Assembly (NCBI GenBank): GCA_002937675.1
Contig: PTKJ01000004.1
Span: 1 to 33,460, forward strand
Origin: Alphaproteobacteria bacterium MarineAlpha9_Bin1
Lineage (GTDB): Bacteria > Pseudomonadota > Alphaproteobacteria > TMED109
Direction of reading: 5' to 3'
DNA: 33,460 nt
Shown: one piece after another, positions 1-9,670 of the stretch
How positions within the stretch are numbered: the stretch's first letter is position 1
Layout of the letters: each line of letters opens with the position of its first letter
Notes under the pieces: model-generated
What the model saw: the letters and a program-made list of their open reading frames with translations, nothing else
Databases searched by the model: none
What the model was told of the DNA's origin: nothing
Translations under genes and position numbers: made by a program

Positions 1-26
1 TAATTTGAAGATGTTTTTATTATAAA

Positions 27-1607
27 ATGATAGATAGTATTAATAAATTAACAATTAAAGACTTATTATTAAGGGCTAATAGCGATAGGATAGCTATACA
101 ATCAACAAGTCCAAGTAACAAATTTATTACTTACGGAAATTTAATAAAAATAATAAATAAAACTCGAATAGTGCTTTGTACTTTAGAGGTAGGGTCTGAT
201 AGGCCTTATAATAATATAGCACTAGTTATAAAAGACGGACCTAAAATGGCCTCTATGTTTTTGGCTATTGCGAGTAATCCCCTATGTGTAGCCTGTCCAT
301 TAAATCCCTCTTACACTAAGGATGAATTTATTTTTTATTTTAGAGACCTTAATATTAAGACAGTTATAACGGAAAAAAACACATCAGAATCACTACTTTT
401 AGCTGCTAAAGAAGCAGCTGTAAATGTACTATATTTGGACGACATTACAGGAGAAATAATTTTTGATGGTCACATTGATGTTAAGTCTTGTGAACCTCAG
501 CGAGATAAATATGCAATGATGGCTGAAAATTTTAGTGATAATGACATAGCATTAATTCTTCATACCTCTGGCACTACTACAAGGCCAAAGATGGTTCCTT
601 TAACGCACAAAAATCTGATTGCTTCAGCACATAATATTTCTCAGACTTTAAATTTGGAATCAGTTGATAAATGTTTAAATATCATGCCTTTATTCCATAT
701 TCATGGTTTAGTTGCTGGTCTGCTTGCAGTCTTATACCAATCTGGAACATCTATTATTCCGAATAGTGGATTCAATGCTCTCAGTTTTTTTAAATGGTTA
801 GATGAAACTAAACCTAGCTGGTATACTGCTGTACCTACGATGCATCAAATTATTCTCTCAAGAGCAGACAGAAATAAAGAGATTATAGACTCAAATCCTT
901 TAAGGTTTATTAGATCTTCTTCAGCTTCTCTTCCTAAATCAGTAATGAAAAATCTAGAAAAAACATTTAATACGGCTGTTATAGAATCTTATGGAATGAC
1001 TGAGGCAGCTCATCAAATGACCTCTAACCCCCTCCCTCCACTTATAAGAAAAAGTGGGTCTGTAGGTATCCCTGCAGGACCTGAAGTAAAAATTATGTCT
1101 AACAAAACTATTTTAGGAAAAGATAAGAAAGAAATTAGAGGACAAATAATAATAAAAGGTAAAAATGTTACTCAGGGTTATTTAAATAATGAAGCAGCAA
1201 ATTCTGAAAATTATTTTAATGGATGGTTTTTAACTGGAGATGAAGGATATTTTGATAAAGATGGCTATCTTATAATTTCTGGTAGACTAAAAGAGATAAT
1301 AAATCGAGGAGGAGAAAAAATAAGCCCGTTAGAAGTTGATGAAGTATTAACAAGACATGAGCATGTCTTACAGGTTGTCACTTTTTCAATCCCTCACCTT
1401 AAATTAGGAGAAGATATTGCTGCAGTAGTAGTACTTAAAAAAGATATTAATAGCAACATTGATGAAAAAGATCTAAAAAACTTCTGTAAAAATAAACTTG
1501 CAGATTTTAAAATTCCTAACAAAATAATATTTTTGGAAGAGATTCCTAAAGGTGCTACAGGTAAAATTCAGCGGATAGGAATGGCTAAAAAATTGGGACT
1601 AGAATGA
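27..1607 (+). CDS. AMP-forming acyl-CoA synthetase, oxalate-CoA ligase (Pcs60/AAE3)-like
   Basis: ANL motifs: LHTSGTTTRPKMVPLTHKNL (P-loop/A3), ESYGMTEAAHQM (A5), GWFLTGDEGYFDKDGYLIISGRLKEIINRGGEKISP (A7/A8), PKGATGKIQR (A10). The SGTTxRPKxVPLTHxNL form resembles oxalyl-CoA synthetases. Confidence 0.85.
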   Translation: MIDSINKLTIKDLLLRANSDRIAIQSTSPSNKFITYGNLIKIINKTRIVLCTLEVGSDRPYNNIALVIKDGPKMASMFLAIASNPLCVACPLNPSYTKDEFIFYFRDLNIKTVITEKNTSESLLLAAKEAAVNVLYLDDITGEIIFDGHIDVKSCEPQRDKYAMMAENFSDNDIALILHTSGTTTRPKMVPLTHKNLIASAHNISQTLNLESVDKCLNIMPLFHIHGLVAGLLAVLYQSGTSIIPNSGFNALSFFKWLDETKPSWYTAVPTMHQIILSRADRNKEIIDSNPLRFIRSSSASLPKSVMKNLEKTFNTAVIESYGMTEAAHQMTSNPLPPLIRKSGSVGIPAGPEVKIMSNKTILGKDKKEIRGQIIIKGKNVTQGYLNNEAANSENYFNGWFLTGDEGYFDKDGYLIISGRLKEIINRGGEKISPLEVDEVLTRHEHVLQVVTFSIPHLKLGEDIAAVVVLKKDINSNIDEKDLKNFCKNKLADFKIPNKIIFLEEIPKGATGKIQRIGMAKKLGLE

Positions 1608-2593
1608 AAATATGTATATTTGGATCAGGAGCTATAGGTAGTTATATAGGCTCCTTGCTAATTAAGGGAGGGGCAGATGTTTCTCTTATATGTAGAGGAG
1701 AACATTTAAAAGCTATCCAAAACAAAGGGTTATTAATGCAGAGTAAGGAAACCAAAGAAGAATACTTTTGTAAACCTAAAGCTAGTGATGATCCAGGTAG
1801 TTTAGGAAAACAAGATTTTATAATAGTAACTCTAAAAGCGCATTCTGCCGCCTTGACTGCAAAATTACTTCTTCCCTTATTAGGTGACAACACTTCTGTT
1901 TTATCAGCAGTTAATGGTTTGCCCTGGTGGTACTTCTATAAAAGTGGAGATAAATATGAAAACAAAAAACTAATCTCTGTTGATCCTAAAAACGAACAAT
2001 GGGATTTCATTAGACCTCAAAGAGCTTTAGGTTGTGTCGTTTATCCAGCAGCAGAAATTAAAAAACCTGGACATGTTATACATTCTGAAGGAAATAAACT
2101 TTTAATAGGCGAACCTGACGGATCTCTTTCTGAAAGGGCAAAAATTATTTCAACAATACTTATTCAATCTGGATTTAAATCACCGGTTAGAAAAAAAATT
2201 AGAGAAGATATTTGGATGAAATTATGGGGAAATCTTGCTTTTAATCCTATCAGTGCTCTTACTGGATCTACCTTAGAAGATCTGGCTAATGATAAAGATA
2301 CGTGTGAAGTGATAAGAGATATGATGAAAGAGGGAGAAAATGTAGCTAAAGCGCTTGGAATATCTTTTCCCATTAGTTTAGAACAAAGAATTGAAGGAAC
2401 AAGAAAAGTTGGACAGCACAAAACATCAACGTTACAGGATTTGGAGCTAGGAAGGCCCATGGAAATAGATGCTTTAACAAAATCCGTATCTGAAGCGGGA
2501 AAAATTGTTGGAATAGAAACTCCTACAATAGATATGGTTTATTCTCTAGTTAGACTGAAAGCCCAAGAATCAGGGTGTTATCCAAATCCCTAG
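1604..2593 (+). CDS. 2-dehydropantoate 2-reductase (PanE/ApbA) family protein
   Basis: N-terminal Rossmann GSGAIGSYIGSLL, CRGEHLKAIQNKGL and KLWGNLAFNPISALTG motifs. ATGA overlap with the upstream synthetase. Confidence 0.85.
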   Translation: MKICIFGSGAIGSYIGSLLIKGGADVSLICRGEHLKAIQNKGLLMQSKETKEEYFCKPKASDDPGSLGKQDFIIVTLKAHSAALTAKLLLPLLGDNTSVLSAVNGLPWWYFYKSGDKYENKKLISVDPKNEQWDFIRPQRALGCVVYPAAEIKKPGHVIHSEGNKLLIGEPDGSLSERAKIISTILIQSGFKSPVRKKIREDIWMKLWGNLAFNPISALTGSTLEDLANDKDTCEVIRDMMKEGENVAKALGISFPISLEQRIEGTRKVGQHKTSTLQDLELGRPMEIDALTKSVSEAGKIVGIETPTIDMVYSLVRLKAQESGCYPNP

Positions 2594-4186
2594 TTATAAG
2601 CCAAGAGCACTTCCGTCTCTTCTATGATCGGAGCCACCTATTAAAACAGATCCTTTACTACTAAATTGTATTACCTGACCCCCTCCATGAGGTAAATCAC
2701 AAACTTCCACATCATGCCCAATTTTTTTTAATTCATTCCTGATACCTTGAGAAACACCTCTCTCACACTGTAAAATTCCATCAAAAAAGAAACTCCTAGG
2801 GAAATCCAAACTTTCTTGAGGGTTCATTTTATAATCTACTATATTAGAAAGTACATGAGCCTGTCCCGTAGGTTGATAATGACCTCCCATCACTCCGAAA
2901 GATAAAAAAGGCATTTGATCCCTCATAACCATAGCAGGAATTATTGTATGCATTGGTCTTTTCCCTCCTACCAAAGAATTAGGATGCTCAGGATCAAGCA
3001 AAAAACCGGCTCCCCTGTTTTGAAAAAGAACCCCTGAGCCAGGAGCTACTATTCCACTCCCAAAGGAATGAAATATAGAATTTATTAATGAAACTGCGTT
3101 TCTATTTTTATCTACTACTGTTATATAAACGGTATCAGAATGTAAGGGAATTACCGGTTGATATGAATTTTCAATACAACTTTCTAATTTAATTAAAGAT
3201 CTTAGCTTTTCTATATATTCTTCAGATAAACATTCATCTATAGGAATATAAGCAAAATCAGGATCTGCTAAATAATGATTGCGGTGACTAAAAGCAATTT
3301 TTGTGGCTTCCGCTTGCAAATGTATTCTAGAAGAAGAATTGGGATCCATTTTATTAAAATCAAATCCTTCAAGAATTTTTAGAATTATTAAAGCGATTAA
3401 GCCTTGCCCGTTGGGAGGGCACTCAAAAACTTCAACATCTCTATAACTAGCTGAAATGGGATCAACATAATCAGCTGTTGCTGAAGCAAAATCTTCAAGC
3501 GTATGAAAACCTCCAAGAGAGCGAAGTTTTTTTACCATATCTTCTGCAACAAAGCCCTCATAAAAACCTGTCCCTCCCTCTTCAGCAATTCTTCCTAAAG
3601 TTTCAGCTAATTTAGGCTGATAATGTATTTCACCACATTTTAATGGCTTACCTGAAGGTAAAAATATCTTTTTACAATCATTATCAATAGAAAGTTTTTC
3701 AAACTCTCTTTCCCAATAATCTCCAATTATATCTGCAACAACATACCCTTTTTCTGCATATTCTATTGCTGGTTTAAGAATTTGTTTTATTGATAAAGTT
3801 CCATGATCTTCAATTAATTTCACCCAACCAGCCACTCCTGCTGGAATACTTACCGCATGCGGACTTTCAAAAGGAATATTATCTCTTATCCCTAACTCAT
3901 CCAATTTATCTATTGATAAAGCATCAGGTGACTTTCCAGAAGCATTCAAAGCTATAATATTTTTACTTTCAGAAGGTCTATATAGGCAAAATAAATCACC
4001 TCCAATGCCGGTAGAATGAGACTCTACCACGGCTAACACTGCAGCTGCAGATATTGCAGCATCAATAGCATTACCACCTGCTGATAATAAGTCTGTAGCC
4101 GATTTGGTAGCAAGTGGATGAGAAGTAGCCGCCATACCATTCATAGAATATACAGGTGAACGTCCAGGAAAATGAGTATCTCTCAA
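2594..4186 (-). CDS. ggt: gamma-glutamyltransferase family protein (Ntn hydrolase), no obvious signal peptide
   Basis: MAATSHPLATKSATDLLSAGGNAIDAAISAAAVLAVVESHSTGIGGDLF at the N-terminus, HSDTVYITVVDKNRNAVSLINSIFHSFGSGI around the putative autoprocessing Thr, and GGKRPMHTIIPAMV. Confidence 0.85.
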   Translation of the reverse strand: MRDTHFPGRSPVYSMNGMAATSHPLATKSATDLLSAGGNAIDAAISAAAVLAVVESHSTGIGGDLFCLYRPSESKNIIALNASGKSPDALSIDKLDELGIRDNIPFESPHAVSIPAGVAGWVKLIEDHGTLSIKQILKPAIEYAEKGYVVADIIGDYWEREFEKLSIDNDCKKIFLPSGKPLKCGEIHYQPKLAETLGRIAEEGGTGFYEGFVAEDMVKKLRSLGGFHTLEDFASATADYVDPISASYRDVEVFECPPNGQGLIALIILKILEGFDFNKMDPNSSSRIHLQAEATKIAFSHRNHYLADPDFAYIPIDECLSEEYIEKLRSLIKLESCIENSYQPVIPLHSDTVYITVVDKNRNAVSLINSIFHSFGSGIVAPGSGVLFQNRGAGFLLDPEHPNSLVGGKRPMHTIIPAMVMRDQMPFLSFGVMGGHYQPTGQAHVLSNIVDYKMNPQESLDFPRSFFFDGILQCERGVSQGIRNELKKIGHDVEVCDLPHGGGQVIQFSSKGSVLIGGSDHRRDGSALGL

Positions 4187-4264
4187 TTATAATCCTTAAA
4201 TAATTTATATGCCACGCAAGGATAACAAAAGCATTATGTATTAACAATTTATTAAGTTAAGAAA

Positions 4265-4579
4265 TTAAAAATTGGGAGAATTCCCTTTTTTATCATCTAG
4301 TTCTATTACCCATATATCTTGGTCAATATTTACTATCTTGTTTAATTTACTTTTAATTACTTTTTCCTCTTCCCAATCACTTGAGCTATATGGCTCCCAA
4401 GGATCACTAGTCTTAGTTTTTTTATAAGTATATATTTTAGAAAAACCATCTAAGTTATTTAATTTCAAAAAAATTTCGCCTGAAGATTTGTCTCCTCTTC
4501 TAATTAAATATGTATCTAGAAATCTTTTTCTAGTTTCTCTTATAAAGGCCGCAACAATAAAATCAGAATTAATACTCAT
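4265..4579 (-). CDS. DUF1491 family protein (function unknown)
   Basis: 104 aa. Pattern VAAFIR...YLIRRGDKSSGEIFLKLNNLDG...IDQDIWVIELDD resembles alphaproteobacterial DUF1491 proteins. Confidence 0.65.
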   Translation of the reverse strand: MSINSDFIVAAFIRETRKRFLDTYLIRRGDKSSGEIFLKLNNLDGFSKIYTYKKTKTSDPWEPYSSSDWEEEKVIKSKLNKIVNIDQDIWVIELDDKKGNSPNF

Positions 4580-4764
4580 ATTTCTTATAATACTAGGAAT
4601 AAATCAATAAAAATATATTTTGCAGTTGAAAGTATAAAAACAAACCTATACATTCCATTTTTTTACATAAAAAACTGTTTTTTTGTGAACAGATAAGCTA
4701 TAGATAAAAAATAATTTTATAAAATATTTTAAAACATTAGAAATTTAAGTTCCGGCTATATAAA

Positions 4765-5220
4765 ATGAATTATGCAGTAATTAAAAGTGGTGGAAAACAA
4801 TATAAAGTCATATCAGGAGATGTCATTCTGATAGAGAAAAATTCTGCTGAAAAAGGAAGTGAAATCAGATTTGAAGATATAATTATGTTAGGTGAAGGAG
4901 CTAACATAAAAACTAAGTCTTCAGAGCTTGCTTCAGCTGCAGTTATTGGAGAGGTAATAGAGCAGATAAAGGGTCCTAAAATCACCATCTTTAAGAAAAA
5001 AAGAAGGCAAAATTATAGAAGAAGAAAGGGACATAAACAGGATCTCACTGTGGTACGAATAAAAAGTATTGGAGTCAAAACGTCTACCCCGAAGAAAACA
5101 GTCAACAAAAAAATAGCTTCTGAGAAAGCAAATACATCTAAGACCAAACCTTCTTCAGCTTCTAATAAAGTAAACACAAAATCAGAGAAGACATCTTCGA
5201 AGGTAGACAAGGAGGAATAA
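4765..5220 (+). CDS. rplU: 50S ribosomal protein L21 with Lys/Ser/Thr-rich C-terminal extension
   Basis: [25 protein letters not shown]...[34 protein letters not shown], immediately upstream of rpmA. Confidence 0.97.
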   Translation: MNYAVIKSGGKQYKVISGDVILIEKNSAEKGSEIRFEDIIMLGEGANIKTKSSELASAAVIGEVIEQIKGPKITIFKKKRRQNYRRRKGHKQDLTVVRIKSIGVKTSTPKKTVNKKIASEKANTSKTKPSSASNKVNTKSEKTSSKVDKEE

Positions 5221-5223
5221 GAT

Positions 5224-5478
5224 ATGGCACATAAAAAAGCAGGTGGTTCTTCAAGAAATGGAAGAGATTCAGCAGGTCGACGTTTAGGAGTAAAAAAGTT
5301 TGGTGGTGAGAACGTAAAAGCAGGTAATATTTTAGTTCGCCAAAGAGGAACTAAATTTCACCCAGGAAACAATGTTGGAATGGGAAAAGACCATACTCTT
5401 TTTGCATTATCTGATGGAAAAGTTTCTTTCTTCCTAGGACAAAAAAAGAGAAAAATTATAAGAGTTGAAAAAAACTAA
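5224..5478 (+). CDS. rpmA: 50S ribosomal protein L27
   Basis: [62 protein letters not shown]. Confidence 0.98.
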   Translation: MAHKKAGGSSRNGRDSAGRRLGVKKFGGENVKAGNILVRQRGTKFHPGNNVGMGKDHTLFALSDGKVSFFLGQKKRKIIRVEKN

Positions 5479-5560
5479 TTTCTTTATTAATTGAGTTTTA
5501 ATATTATATAATTGGAATTAAATATACAAAGTATGTTTAAACATTGTGTAGTTAGATATA

Positions 5561-6598
5561 ATGCAATTTCTAGACCAAGCAAAAATTTATATGAAATCAG
5601 GAGACGGAGGTAACGGTTGCGTTAGCTTTAGAAGAGAAAAATACGTAGAATTTGGAGGTCCAGATGGTGGGAATGGTGGGAATGGTGGAAATATAGTTTT
5701 TAAATGTAGCTCAGATCTCAACACTCTTATAGATTTTAGATATAAACAGCATTTTAAGGCTCAAAGGGGAAAAGCCGGTATAGGAAAAAATTGCTCAGGG
5801 GCTAATGGTAAAGATCTTATTATTAAAGTACCTGTTGGAACACAAATTATATCAGATATTGATAAAAAAACTATTTTGAAAGATTTAACAAAAGAAGGAC
5901 AAAAAATAACTCTGCTTGAAGGTGGCAAAGGTGGCTTTGGTAACACTTATTTTAAGAGTTCTGTTGAACGGGCGCCGAGAAGAGCTAATCCTGGAAATAC
6001 TGGAGACGAAATGTGGGTATGGCTGAGATTGAAAATCATAGCGGATGTTGGAATACTAGGTCTTCCAAATGTTGGAAAGTCTTCTCTGTTATCAGTTATT
6101 ACAAATGCTAACCCAAAAATAGCAAACTACTCTTTCACAACACTTTCTCCGCAGTTGGGAGTAATAAAAAGCCAGGATATGGAAATAACGATTGCTGATA
6201 TTCCCGGATTAATTAAAGATGCCCATAAAGGAATCGGAATTGGAACGAGGTTTTTAGGACATTTAGAAAGGTGTAAAATACTTGTACATTTAATTGACGC
6301 CCAATCAGATAATCTAATAGAATCTTACAAAACAATTATAAAAGAACTAGATGCTTACGGAAAAGATTTGATAAATAAAAAACAGATTGTTGTTTTAAGT
6401 AAGACAGACTTAATCAAAAATAGCGAATTACGTAATAAGGTTAAAAAAATTAAAAATTATACGAAACAAGAAATAATAGAAACCTCTGCTGTATCAGGGA
6501 AAGGAATAAAAACTATTATCAAACAGTTATTGAAAAATATATCCACTCTAGATAGCGCAGATAATAAAAAGAAAATCCAGGAAAAATGGCATCCTTAA
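5561..6598 (+). CDS. obgE: GTPase ObgE/CgtA
   Basis: Gly-rich Obg domain (FGGPDGGNGGNGGNIVF), G1 GLPNVGKSS, G3 DIPGLI, G4 SKTD. Follows rpmA. Confidence 0.97.
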   Translation: MQFLDQAKIYMKSGDGGNGCVSFRREKYVEFGGPDGGNGGNGGNIVFKCSSDLNTLIDFRYKQHFKAQRGKAGIGKNCSGANGKDLIIKVPVGTQIISDIDKKTILKDLTKEGQKITLLEGGKGGFGNTYFKSSVERAPRRANPGNTGDEMWVWLRLKIIADVGILGLPNVGKSSLLSVITNANPKIANYSFTTLSPQLGVIKSQDMEITIADIPGLIKDAHKGIGIGTRFLGHLERCKILVHLIDAQSDNLIESYKTIIKELDAYGKDLINKKQIVVLSKTDLIKNSELRNKVKKIKNYTKQEIIETSAVSGKGIKTIIKQLLKNISTLDSADNKKKIQEKWHP

Positions 6599-7731
6599 AG
6601 ACCATAAAAAACGATGCAATATTACATGCAAAAAGAATAGTAATTAAAATCGGCTCCTCACTTATTATTAACAACAAAACAGGAAACCTGGATAATCAAT
6701 GGATGGATGCACTTGCTGAAAATATAGATTTTTTAATTAAAAATAAAAAAGAACTATTAGTAGTAACCTCCGGTGCCATAGCACTAGGAAAAAATGAATT
6801 AAATCTAAATAAACAATCTTTAAAACTTCATGAAAAACAGGCTTGTGCTGCTACTGGTCAAATTCTTTTGGCTAAGGGCTGGAAAGAAGTCTTTGAAAAA
6901 CTAGGTCTTAAATGTGCACAAATCCTAGTGGGACATTCTGATTTAGAGACTAGGCGTTCTGCAATGAACGCTCGCATAACCTTAAATACATTGTTAAAAT
7001 TAGAAACTATTCCTGTAATTAATGAAAACGATACCATAGCTACTATTGAGATAAGATACGGAGATAATGACCAACTTGCAGGTAGAATAGCACACTTAGT
7101 AGGTGCAGATCTCGTCATTCTTCTTTCTGATATAGATGGACTCTATTCTAGTGATCCCAATCGCAGTGATAAAGCAGAGTTTATATCTGAAGTAAATGAA
7201 ATTAACGAAGATATAGAACAAATGGCAAAAAATACTAAATCCCTTATGGCCTCAGGAGGCATGACAACAAAAATAAAAGCAGCAAAAATTGCTCTATCGG
7301 GTGGATGTAGTCTTATAATTTCTAAAGGATCAAAAGTTGGAGGATTATTAAAGCTTATTGAAGGCGGAAAATGTACTTTATTTAAAGCTACAGAAAGCCC
7401 TCAAAATGCCAGAAAAAAATGGATCACAAGCCATAGAAATAAAGATAAAAATATTATTATAGATGGAGGAGCGGCAAAAGCATTAAGATCTGGAAATAGC
7501 CTTTTACCAGCAGGGGTGATAAATTCTTCAGAAAACTTTAAAAGAGGAGAAACTATTGAGATAATTTCAGAAAACAAAAATATTATAGGCTGCGGAATTA
7601 GTGCATATGACTCTGATGAAATTAAACAAATTGCTGGGAACAATAGCAAAAAAATTATAGAACTATTAGGTTATAAAGGTAGAGATGAAATAATTCATCA
7701 TGATGACATGGTAATAGATAAAATAAAATGA
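6586..7731 (+). CDS. proB: glutamate 5-kinase with C-terminal PUA domain
   Basis: IVIKIGSSLI, NENDTIATIEIRYGDNDQLAGRIAHLVGADLVILLSDIDGLY, SGGMTTKIKAAKIA. PUA-like C-terminus. Followed by proA. Confidence 0.96.
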   Translation: MASLKTIKNDAILHAKRIVIKIGSSLIINNKTGNLDNQWMDALAENIDFLIKNKKELLVVTSGAIALGKNELNLNKQSLKLHEKQACAATGQILLAKGWKEVFEKLGLKCAQILVGHSDLETRRSAMNARITLNTLLKLETIPVINENDTIATIEIRYGDNDQLAGRIAHLVGADLVILLSDIDGLYSSDPNRSDKAEFISEVNEINEDIEQMAKNTKSLMASGGMTTKIKAAKIALSGGCSLIISKGSKVGGLLKLIEGGKCTLFKATESPQNARKKWITSHRNKDKNIIIDGGAAKALRSGNSLLPAGVINSSENFKRGETIEIISENKNIIGCGISAYDSDEIKQIAGNNSKKIIELLGYKGRDEIIHHDDMVIDKIK

Positions 7732-7759
7732 AAGTGCTATTTAGTTAAAAGACTTTTTT

Positions 7760-9034
7760 ATGAAAAAAAATACTAATAAAAATATGCAGAAAAGAATTGA
7801 GAAAATTTGTATTGAAGCAAACAACTGTGCCAATATGCTTGCTTCGGCGTCTACTAGTCTCAAAAATGATGCTCTTAATAAAATTGCAGACAGAATAGAT
7901 TATGATAGAAAAAAAATTTTGGAAGAGAATTTAAAAGATTTAAATGATGCAAAAAATAATAACTTGCCTGATGCAATGATAGATCGCCTAATACTCAATA
8001 AAAACCGCATAAAAGACATGACAAATAGTGTTAGGAAAATATCTAAATTACCTGATCCAATAGGTACAGAAATCAGAAAATGGGAAAGACCTAATGGCTT
8101 AAATATTTCGCAAATCAGAGTACCCATAGGCGTAATTGGAATAATATATGAATCTAGACCCAATGTTACAGTGGATGCAAGCTCACTTTCTCTAAAATCT
8201 GGAAATTCTATAATTTTGAGAGGAGGATCAGAAAGTTTCAATTCAAGCAAAGCTATAGTTGAATCTATACATGAAGCCCTTCAAAATACTTCTATACCAA
8301 TAGGATCTGTTCAGATGATAGATACCATTGATAGAGAAGCAGTTGGAGTAATGTTATCTATGAATAAGTACATAGATTTAATTGTTCCAAGGGGAGGAAA
8401 ATCTTTAATAGCAAAAGTACAAATGGATAGTAAAATTCCTACTTTGGCACATTTAGATGGTTTATGTCACACTTATGTCGATACTGATGCTGATGAAGAT
8501 ATGTCAATTAAAATTGCTATAAATGCCAAAATGCGTAGGACTGGTATTTGTGGGGCTACAGAAACACTACTATGTCATAATAATATTAGAAATTCTATAC
8601 TTCCTAAAATAATTGATGGTTTAATATCCAGTGGATGTGAAATAAGAGGAGATGAAGAAGTAAAAAAATTAAATAAAAAGATTCTCAAGGCAAAAGAAGA
8701 AGATTGGTCAACTGAATATCTAGATTCAATCATTTCGATTAAATTGGTTTCAAATGTTAATGAAGCTATTAGGCATATAGAAAAATACGGATCAAATCAT
8801 ACCGATTCAATTATTACAGAAAACAAAAATACAGCTGAAATTTTTCTTGAAAAAGTGAATAGTGCAATAGTTTTACATAATGCCTCCACCCAATATGCTG
8901 ATGGGGGAGAATTTGGTATGGGAGCAGAAATGGGTATTGCAACTGGAAAACTTCATGCGAGAGGGCCTGTAGGATTAGAACAACTTACTACTTATAAATA
9001 TCAAATTCGTGGAAATGGGCAGGTGCGTCCTTAG
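7760..9034 (+). CDS. proA: glutamate-5-semialdehyde dehydrogenase (gamma-glutamyl phosphate reductase)
   Basis: RVPIGVIGIIYESRPNVTVDASSLSLKSGNSIILRGGSE, RRTGICGATETLLCH, GMGAEMGIATGKLHARGPVGLEQLTTYKY. Confidence 0.97.
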   Translation: MKKNTNKNMQKRIEKICIEANNCANMLASASTSLKNDALNKIADRIDYDRKKILEENLKDLNDAKNNNLPDAMIDRLILNKNRIKDMTNSVRKISKLPDPIGTEIRKWERPNGLNISQIRVPIGVIGIIYESRPNVTVDASSLSLKSGNSIILRGGSESFNSSKAIVESIHEALQNTSIPIGSVQMIDTIDREAVGVMLSMNKYIDLIVPRGGKSLIAKVQMDSKIPTLAHLDGLCHTYVDTDADEDMSIKIAINAKMRRTGICGATETLLCHNNIRNSILPKIIDGLISSGCEIRGDEEVKKLNKKILKAKEEDWSTEYLDSIISIKLVSNVNEAIRHIEKYGSNHTDSIITENKNTAEIFLEKVNSAIVLHNASTQYADGGEFGMGAEMGIATGKLHARGPVGLEQLTTYKYQIRGNGQVRP

Positions 9035-9666
9035 TGCATAGCAATACTTACATTAATTCATCTAGATCTATAGGATTGTATAAAAGAAAAAATATGCGCA
9101 TTGGTTTATTAGGTGGATCATTTAATCCAGCGCATCGTGGTCATATATATATATCTAACATGGCAATTAAACTATTTAAATTGCACGAGGTATGGTGGGT
9201 GATAAATCCACAAAACCCCTTAAAATCTAGTAAAAGCACTGCTCCTTTAAAAGAGAGAATTAACTATGCTAGAAATTTAATTGTTGGAAACAGAATAAAA
9301 GTTCAATCTTTAGAGGATCGTTATTATACTAAATACACTTATCACACTATCAAAAAATTACTACAATGTCAGCCAGGAAATAAATTCATCTGGCTTATGG
9401 GAGCAGATAATTTATCACAAATAAATCTTTGGATTAATTGGAATAAAATTTTCGACATAATACCCATTGCAGTTTTTAATAGAGAAGGATATTCTAGGAC
9501 AGTAATCAGCTCAGTTGCTGCAAATTATTACAATCAAAGCTTGTATAATAAGCAAAACCTTTCAAAAATTTTTAAGCGAGATCTTCCTGTATGGGTTTTT
9601 ATTCGTTTAAGAAAACTTCCTTATTCATCTACAGAAATTCGATATAATAGAAAGAGGAACAATTAA
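9034..9666 (+). CDS. nadD: nicotinate-nucleotide adenylyltransferase (start may instead be ATG at 9094)
   Basis: MRIGLLGGSFNPAHRGHIYIS, WWVINPQNPLK, FIWLMGADNLSQINLW, LPYSSTEIR. The GTG at 9034 overlaps the proA stop. Confidence 0.93.
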   Translation: MHSNTYINSSRSIGLYKRKNMRIGLLGGSFNPAHRGHIYISNMAIKLFKLHEVWWVINPQNPLKSSKSTAPLKERINYARNLIVGNRIKVQSLEDRYYTKYTYHTIKKLLQCQPGNKFIWLMGADNLSQINLWINWNKIFDIIPIAVFNREGYSRTVISSVAANYYNQSLYNKQNLSKIFKRDLPVWVFIRLRKLPYSSTEIRYNRKRNN

Positions 9667-9670
9667 TATA

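Noticed and set aside
1642-1893. 83-aa minus-strand ORF inside the panE-like gene
   Set aside because: Antisense shadow of a well-supported CDS, no recognisable motif. The same applies to 2164-2460, 4770-4988, 5013-5210, 5761-5946, 6858-7118, 7401-7649 and 7900-8250.
4580-4764. Possible tRNA, riboswitch or L21 leader in the divergent DUF1491/rplU gap
   Set aside because: Very AT-rich with no cloverleaf, no conserved leader motif and no well-spaced -35/-10 pair I could defend. Only generally expected to hold divergent promoters.
5666-5692. Tandem 9-bp repeat ggtgggaat x3 in obgE
   Set aside because: Encodes the normal Gly-rich Obg-fold segment (GGNGGNGGN), which matches the usual length of this region; not an expansion.
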